From: CAVRTM01 sp963724015
Lineage (GTDB): Bacteria > Actinomycetota > Actinomycetes > Actinomycetales > Dermatophilaceae
DNA: 64,000 nucleotides
Direction: 5' to 3'
Assembly (NCBI GenBank): GCA_963724015.1
Contig: CAVRTM010000002.1
Location: 62,001-126,000 of the forward strand
Shown: piece after piece, positions 62,730-64,000 of the stretch
Layout of the letters: the number at the start of each line of letters is the position of its first letter
Position numbering within the stretch: the first letter of the stretch is position 1
The notes under the pieces: model-generated
The model's input: only the letters and a program-made list of their open reading frames with translations
The model's database searches: none
Told to the model about the DNA's origin: nothing
Translations under genes and position numbers: made by a program

Positions 62730-63197
62730 TCAGCGGGCCGGGCGGTTGCGCCCGGCCAGGAAGGTGAGCAGCAGGGTGCGCTGCAGCTCGAACATCTCGC
62801 GCTCCTCCTCCGGCTCGGCGTGGTCGTAGCCGAGCAGGTGCAGGATGCCGTGCGTGGTGAGCAGCAGCAGCTCCTCCTCGGTGGCGTGGCCGGCCTCAGC
62901 CGCCTGGCGGGCCGCGACGCTCGGGCACAGCACGATGTCGCCGAGCACGCCCTCCTCGGGCTCCTGGCCGTCCCGGCCGGGACGCAGCTCGTCCATCGGG
63001 AAGCTCATCACGTCGGTGGGACCAGGCAGGTCCATCCACTGCACGTGGAGCACCTCCATCGCCGCCTCGTCCACCAGCTTGAGGCACAGGTCGGCGCCGG
63101 GGTGGACCTTCATCTCCTCCAGCACGTAACGGGAGCAGGCCACGAGCTCCATCTCGTCGAGCACCGTGTCGGTCTCGTTAAGAACCTCGATGCTCAC
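62730..63197 (-). CDS. ybeY: Endoribonuclease YbeY (16S rRNA maturation)
   Basis: 155 residues with the zinc motif LTTHGILHLLGYDHAEPEEE and the preceding TDVMSFPMDE. It processes 16S rRNA 3' ends and takes part in ribosome quality control. The GTG at 63197 (VSIEVLNETD) is the family start; it lies inside the last 20 bp of phoH, so the two are coupled. Followed 15 bp later by corC. Confidence 0.94.
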   Translation of the reverse strand: MSIEVLNETDTVLDEMELVACSRYVLEEMKVHPGADLCLKLVDEAAMEVLHVQWMDLPGPTDVMSFPMDELRPGRDGQEPEEGVLGDIVLCPSVAARQAAEAGHATEEELLLLTTHGILHLLGYDHAEPEEEREMFELQRTLLLTFLAGRNRPAR

Positions 63198-64000
63198 GAG
63201 CCGTCCTCACCGCCTTGGCGCCCATCCGCTGGCGACCGCCGCGGTCGCCCTGGTGGTTGCTCTCGTCCCAGCGGCCGTAGGCGTCGACGATGGCCCCCAC
63301 CAGGCGGTGGCGGACGACGTCCTGCGAGGTCAGCTCGGCGAAGTACACGTCGTCGACACCCTCGAGGATGTCCTGGACCACGCGCAGCCCGGACTGGGTG
63401 CCGCCGGGCAGGTCGACCTGGGTGACGTCGCCGGTGACCACGATCTTGGAGCCGAAGCCCAGCCGGGTGAGGAACATCTTCATCTGCTCGGGCGAGGTGT
63501 TCTGGGCCTCGTCCAGGATGATGAAGGCGTCGTTGAGGGTGCGCCCCCGCATGTAGGCCAGCGGGGCGACCTCGATCGTGCCGGCCGCCATCAGCCGCGG
63601 GATCGAGTCGGGGTCCATCATGTCGTGCAGGGCGTCGTACAGCGGGCGCAGGTAGGGGTCGATCTTGTCGCTCAGCGTGCCGGGCAGGAAGCCCAGCCGC
63701 TCGCCGGCCTCGACCGCCGGCCGGGTGAGGATGATCCGGCTGACCTGCTTGGCCTGCAGCGCCGCGACGGCCTTGGCCATCGCGAGGTAGGTCTTGCCGG
63801 TGCCGGCGGGGCCGATCCCGAAGACGATGGTGTGCTTGTCGATCGCGTCGACGTAGTGCTTCTGGTTCAGCGTCTTGGGTCGGATGGTGCGGCCGCGGTT
63901 GGAGACGATGTTCATCGTCAGGACGTCGGCCGGGCGCTCCTTGGTCTGCTCGCGCAGCATCCGCACCGAGCGCTCGACGGCGTCGCGGTTCAGCGGCTGG
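63178..64000 (-). CDS. phoH: PhoH-family ATPase (N-terminus cut by window edge)
   Basis: About 274 residues are visible, entering at the right edge. The core has VFGIGPAGTGKTYLAMAKAVAAL (Walker A), LTRPAVEAGERLGFLPG, the conserved AYMRGRTLNDAFIILDEAQN (Walker B region) and VVTGDVTQVDLPGGTQSGL. The C-terminus ends AKAVRTAREHRGS at 63178. PhoH-like proteins are predicted RNA-related ATPases/helicases that accompany ybeY. The 5' part lies outside the window. Confidence 0.95.
   Translation of the reverse strand, partial: QPLNRDAVERSVRMLREQTKERPADVLTMNIVSNRGRTIRPKTLNQKHYVDAIDKHTIVFGIGPAGTGKTYLAMAKAVAALQAKQVSRIILTRPAVEAGERLGFLPGTLSDKIDPYLRPLYDALHDMMDPDSIPRLMAAGTIEVAPLAYMRGRTLNDAFIILDEAQNTSPEQMKMFLTRLGFGSKIVVTGDVTQVDLPGGTQSGLRVVQDILEGVDDVYFAELTSQDVVRHRLVGAIVDAYGRWDESNHQGDRGGRQRMGAKAVRTAREHRGS

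Noticed and set aside
1..64000. CRISPR array, insertion sequence, phage or integrase gene
   Set aside because: No regularly spaced direct repeats and no transposase, recombinase or phage protein motif were found; the only tandem repeat is coding.

Overview
The window is 64 kb of very GC-rich DNA with strong G/C bias at third codon positions. Its housekeeping block reads phoH-ybeY-corC-era / leuA / recO-uppS / zur-znuABC / glyS / dusB / dgt / dnaG. Together with the actinobacterial-type LexA box, leaderless-looking leuA leader, DevS-like kinase and IclR-controlled pca genes, this points to a high-GC actinobacterium. Nocardioides or a relative is my best guess, which is inference only. It looks like chromosome: I saw no transposase, integrase, phage gene or CRISPR array.

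Region 1 (1-8.4 kb) is a dormancy/hypoxia-style cluster. It holds a CBS-pair protein, a DevS/DosT-like GAF-GAF histidine kinase without a partner regulator, an acetyltransferase fused to an NDP-forming acyl-CoA synthetase-like module, a tandem universal stress protein, a flavin-reductase-fold protein, a zinc alcohol dehydrogenase and a second stress protein. Five 14-bp DevR/DosR-box-like sites sharing a GGGAC half-site lie in its promoter gaps. Region 2 (8.5-17.4 kb) is nitrate respiration: narK, narG, narH, narJ, narI and a translationally coupled cupin gene. Region 3 (17-21 kb) has a NarL-type two-component pair with matching operator palindromes, a PCMT-like methyltransferase and a hemerythrin. 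Region 4 (21-24.4 kb) is a glutamate-type ABC importer, gluABCD, with a strong hairpin between gluB and gluC.

Region 5 (24.5-34 kb) is the protocatechuate branch of the beta-ketoadipate pathway. pcaI-J-F-H-G-B-D-C-R is one tightly coupled operon behind two adjacent 15-bp inverted repeats. Convergent to it is pobA (4-hydroxybenzoate to protocatechuate) with its own IclR regulator. Region 6 (34-50.6 kb) holds an ECF sigma factor with a C-terminal SnoaL-like domain, a degenerate hemerythrin-like protein, tRNA-Asn, dnaG, a nitronate monooxygenase, dgt, a drug exporter, a sulfurtransferase, dusB, an ABC exporter with a two-component system, and glyS. Region 7 (50.6-64 kb) holds a Zur-boxed znuACB-zur operon, uppS-recO, an SOS-boxed AlkB-like gene, leuA with a four-leucine leader peptide, a protealysin-like protease, and era, corC, ybeY and phoH, the last cut by the window edge.

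An important caveat is that many genes carry single-base frameshifts, concentrated at 17-31 kb and 45-49 kb. Where I could reconstruct the frame, nearly all are one extra base. They also hit essential genes such as dnaG, so I read most of them as sequencing or assembly errors, not pseudogenes. For broken genes I give the coordinates of the whole reconstructed gene.
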